Shown in pieces: positions 13,282 through 14,529 of a stretch of DNA of 14,529 nt. The stretch comes from Candidatus Alkanophagales archaeon (GTDB taxonomy: Archaea; Halobacteriota; Syntropharchaeia; Alkanophagales; B39-G2): positions 1-14,529 of the forward strand of contig QMVQ01000016.1 in NCBI GenBank assembly GCA_003661185.1. The letters are read 5' to 3'. The notes beneath the pieces are model-generated. The model saw only the letters and a program-made list of their open reading frames with translations. It was not told the origin of the DNA and searched no databases. Position 1 is the stretch's first letter, and every line of letters starts with the position of its first letter. Both the position numbers and the translations under genes were made by a program.

Positions 13282-14508
13282 ATGTGCGTGCTGCTGAGTG
13301 CCGTTAACGAGCTGACGCTCGCTGCTCTTGTAGTTCTGACGCTTGGAGCGGTGTTTTCGTATAAGTGGCGCAATCTGGGGCTTGCGGCGGCGGTAGTTGC
13401 CCTGATTTTAGGGCTTCTTGCAGCGGCTTCATCCGCTTACGGGGCACTCGTGTTCGCAGTCGCACTTATTAACATTCTCTCGCTGGTGACGCTCGACAAC
13501 AAGATCAAGGGCATTGATTATTGCCTCGTGGCGCTTATGGGGCTCGTCACCCTCATTTTCTTCAGCGTCAAAGGTCTCTCCTTAGTTCTTGCGGCGCTTG
13601 TTTTAGTCTCGGTCCCGACTTACGTGCTCGTGATGCTCAGGGAGGGCGGCGTGAACGCCGAGGTCGGGCTGAAATACATCGTCTTTATGGTCTTCGCCAC
13701 CGTCCTCTTTTTCCTCGGCGCAATACTCCTTGCAACAGGCGGCGACCCGCTTATGGGGTACGTCATGCTGATTCTTGGGTTGAGTTTGGAGGTAGGTGTG
13801 GCGCCGCTGCACGAGTGGGTGCCCGACGTTTTTACGGCGGCAGACCCGATTCCAATCTCAGTGATTGCGTCGGTTGCGAAAATAGTGCCGTTCGTGGCGG
13901 CATTACGCATAATCACGAGCTTCGGCTTCGACGAGCGTCTTGTGTTGTTCACAGTGATACTTGCGGCGTTTTCGATGTTTGTTGGGAACATCGGGGCGCT
14001 GACCGCACGGGAGCACGCAAGGGTCCTCGCTTATTCAACGGTCGCAAACATGGGTTACGTGTTGGCGTGCTTGGTGGCGGCGACGGTTCCTGAGTATGTG
14101 GCGGTGGCGTTGGCGGGCGGCTTGCTCCTCCTCTTTGCAAACAGCTTCGGCAAAATTGGCTTCTTCAATGCCATAAAGGGCGAAGGTTCGTTTTCGCCAT
14201 TCATGTTCGTCCTTGCGTTTTCGTTCATTGGCGTCCCGCCGCTACTTGGCTTCTGGGGCAAGCTTTATATCTTGTGGTCGCTCGTCGGCGTCGGTTATTT
14301 CTGGCTCGCCACTGTCCTTGTCCTGAACTCAGCGATTTCAGTTCCGTATTACGTGCGGCTTTCAAGGGAGCTCGGCGTCGGCTGGCAGACCCGCATAACC
14401 GACATGGTCGTGCTCGTGGTCACGCTGCTCACGCTCGCCACCGTAGTATTCCCGCTTGTGGAGTGGTTTGTTAAAGGCGTGAGCGTGTTGAGCTTGGGGG
14501 TGGTGTGA
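13282..14508 (+). CDS. fpoN: F420H2 dehydrogenase antiporter-like subunit N (NuoN-like), short and non-canonical
   Basis: 408 residues, shorter than the 485 of E. coli NuoN; the N-terminus looks reduced by two or more helices. The signature VAPLHEWVPDVFTAADP (173-189) and GVPPLLGFWGKLY identify it as N-type. Aligned without gaps through the signature, E. coli Lys217 corresponds to Glu170, while Lys247 (Lys200) is kept. Lys395 corresponds to Lys327. The TM5 glutamate (E. coli Glu133) corresponds to Val107 in LVLVSVPTY. Two central ionisable residues are thus replaced. The ATG directly follows the fpoL stop (TAGATG) with GGGGGGTG upstream. A duplicated or degenerate proton path is possible; compensation by Glu170 or Glu178 is also possible. 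Confidence 0.85.
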   Translation: MCVLLSAVNELTLAALVVLTLGAVFSYKWRNLGLAAAVVALILGLLAAASSAYGALVFAVALINILSLVTLDNKIKGIDYCLVALMGLVTLIFFSVKGLSLVLAALVLVSVPTYVLVMLREGGVNAEVGLKYIVFMVFATVLFFLGAILLATGGDPLMGYVMLILGLSLEVGVAPLHEWVPDVFTAADPIPISVIASVAKIVPFVAALRIITSFGFDERLVLFTVILAAFSMFVGNIGALTAREHARVLAYSTVANMGYVLACLVAATVPEYVAVALAGGLLLLFANSFGKIGFFNAIKGEGSFSPFMFVLAFSFIGVPPLLGFWGKLYILWSLVGVGYFWLATVLVLNSAISVPYYVRLSRELGVGWQTRITDMVVLVVTLLTLATVVFPLVEWFVKGVSVLSLGVV

Positions 14509-14529
14509 ATGATGCTGGAGGCAGTTGCA
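14509..14529 (+). CDS. fpoA: start of next gene, probably subunit A (NuoA-like), partial
   Basis: ATG 14509 directly follows the fpoN stop, with GGGGGTGG about eight bases upstream. Seven codons are visible (MMLEAVA) before the window ends. A second ATG at 14512 is possible. Assignment to subunit A rests only on the J-K-M-L-N-A order remembered for the Archaeoglobus fqo cluster. Confidence 0.45.

Noticed and set aside
1..14529. CRISPR arrays, insertion sequences, integrase/attachment sites.
   Set aside because: No spaced direct repeats, transposase motifs or terminal inverted repeats were seen; gene content is chromosomal.

Overview
The window reads as a euryarchaeal chromosome segment of moderate GC content. 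The evidence is a RadB recombinase without a helix-hairpin-helix domain, an archaeal NfeD-type membrane protease, TATA boxes placed about 25-30 bases before start codons or RNA ends (several implying leaderless or short-leader mRNAs), frequent GTG/TTG starts, and an F420H2-dehydrogenase-type complex I operon in the order J-K-M-L-N-A. That order matches, from memory, the fqo cluster of Archaeoglobus. An Archaeoglobus- or ANME-1-like (Methanophagales) lineage is a reasonable guess but is inferred from gene content only.

Layout. 1-1056: a doubtful small minus-strand ORF, then an S4-FtsJ (TlyA-like) RNA methyltransferase on the plus strand ending at a bidirectional terminator hairpin. 1057-3067 (minus): a small exported protein of unknown function and a full-length NfeD/ClpP-class protease with no stomatin beside it. 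3091-3815: a shared AT-rich promoter element and radB on the plus strand. 3816-4180: a 365-base convergent intergenic region with no credible protein but with its own TATA box and a strongly self-complementary GC-rich segment (candidate structured ncRNA with a possible pseudoknot), followed by a second nested hairpin at the end of the next operon.

4181-8895 (minus): one operon transcribed leftward. It holds a NitT/TauT-type ABC importer (membrane-anchored binding protein, ATPase, permease) followed by two tandem paralogous radical SAM/SPASM enzymes of the AhbC/AhbD/NirJ-like group. Its ~140-base 5' leader begins at the position predicted by a TATA box and can form two long helices, a loop-loop interaction, and an alternative pairing that hides the Shine-Dalgarno sequence. 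This is a strong candidate for an unrecognised riboswitch-like element. The simplest model is import of a small molecule or precursor which the two radical SAM enzymes convert, with RNA feedback; the substrate is not known.

8928-9156: the divergent control region, with a nested inverted repeat between back-to-back TATA boxes and another hairpin-forming stretch. 9157-14529 (plus): fpo/fqo J, K, M, L, N and the first codons of A, tightly coupled by overlaps. These encode the membrane arm of a proton-translocating F420H2:quinone/methanophenazine oxidoreductase. The L subunit keeps its key ionisable residues, but the M subunit lacks both central lysines (Glu and Gly instead), and the N subunit lacks the TM5 glutamate and the TM7 lysine (Val and Glu instead). 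This suggests altered coupling in this complex.

Best candidates for something undescribed: the leader RNA plus ABC/radical SAM operon, the ncRNA at about 3904-4057, and the non-canonical M/N antiporter subunits.
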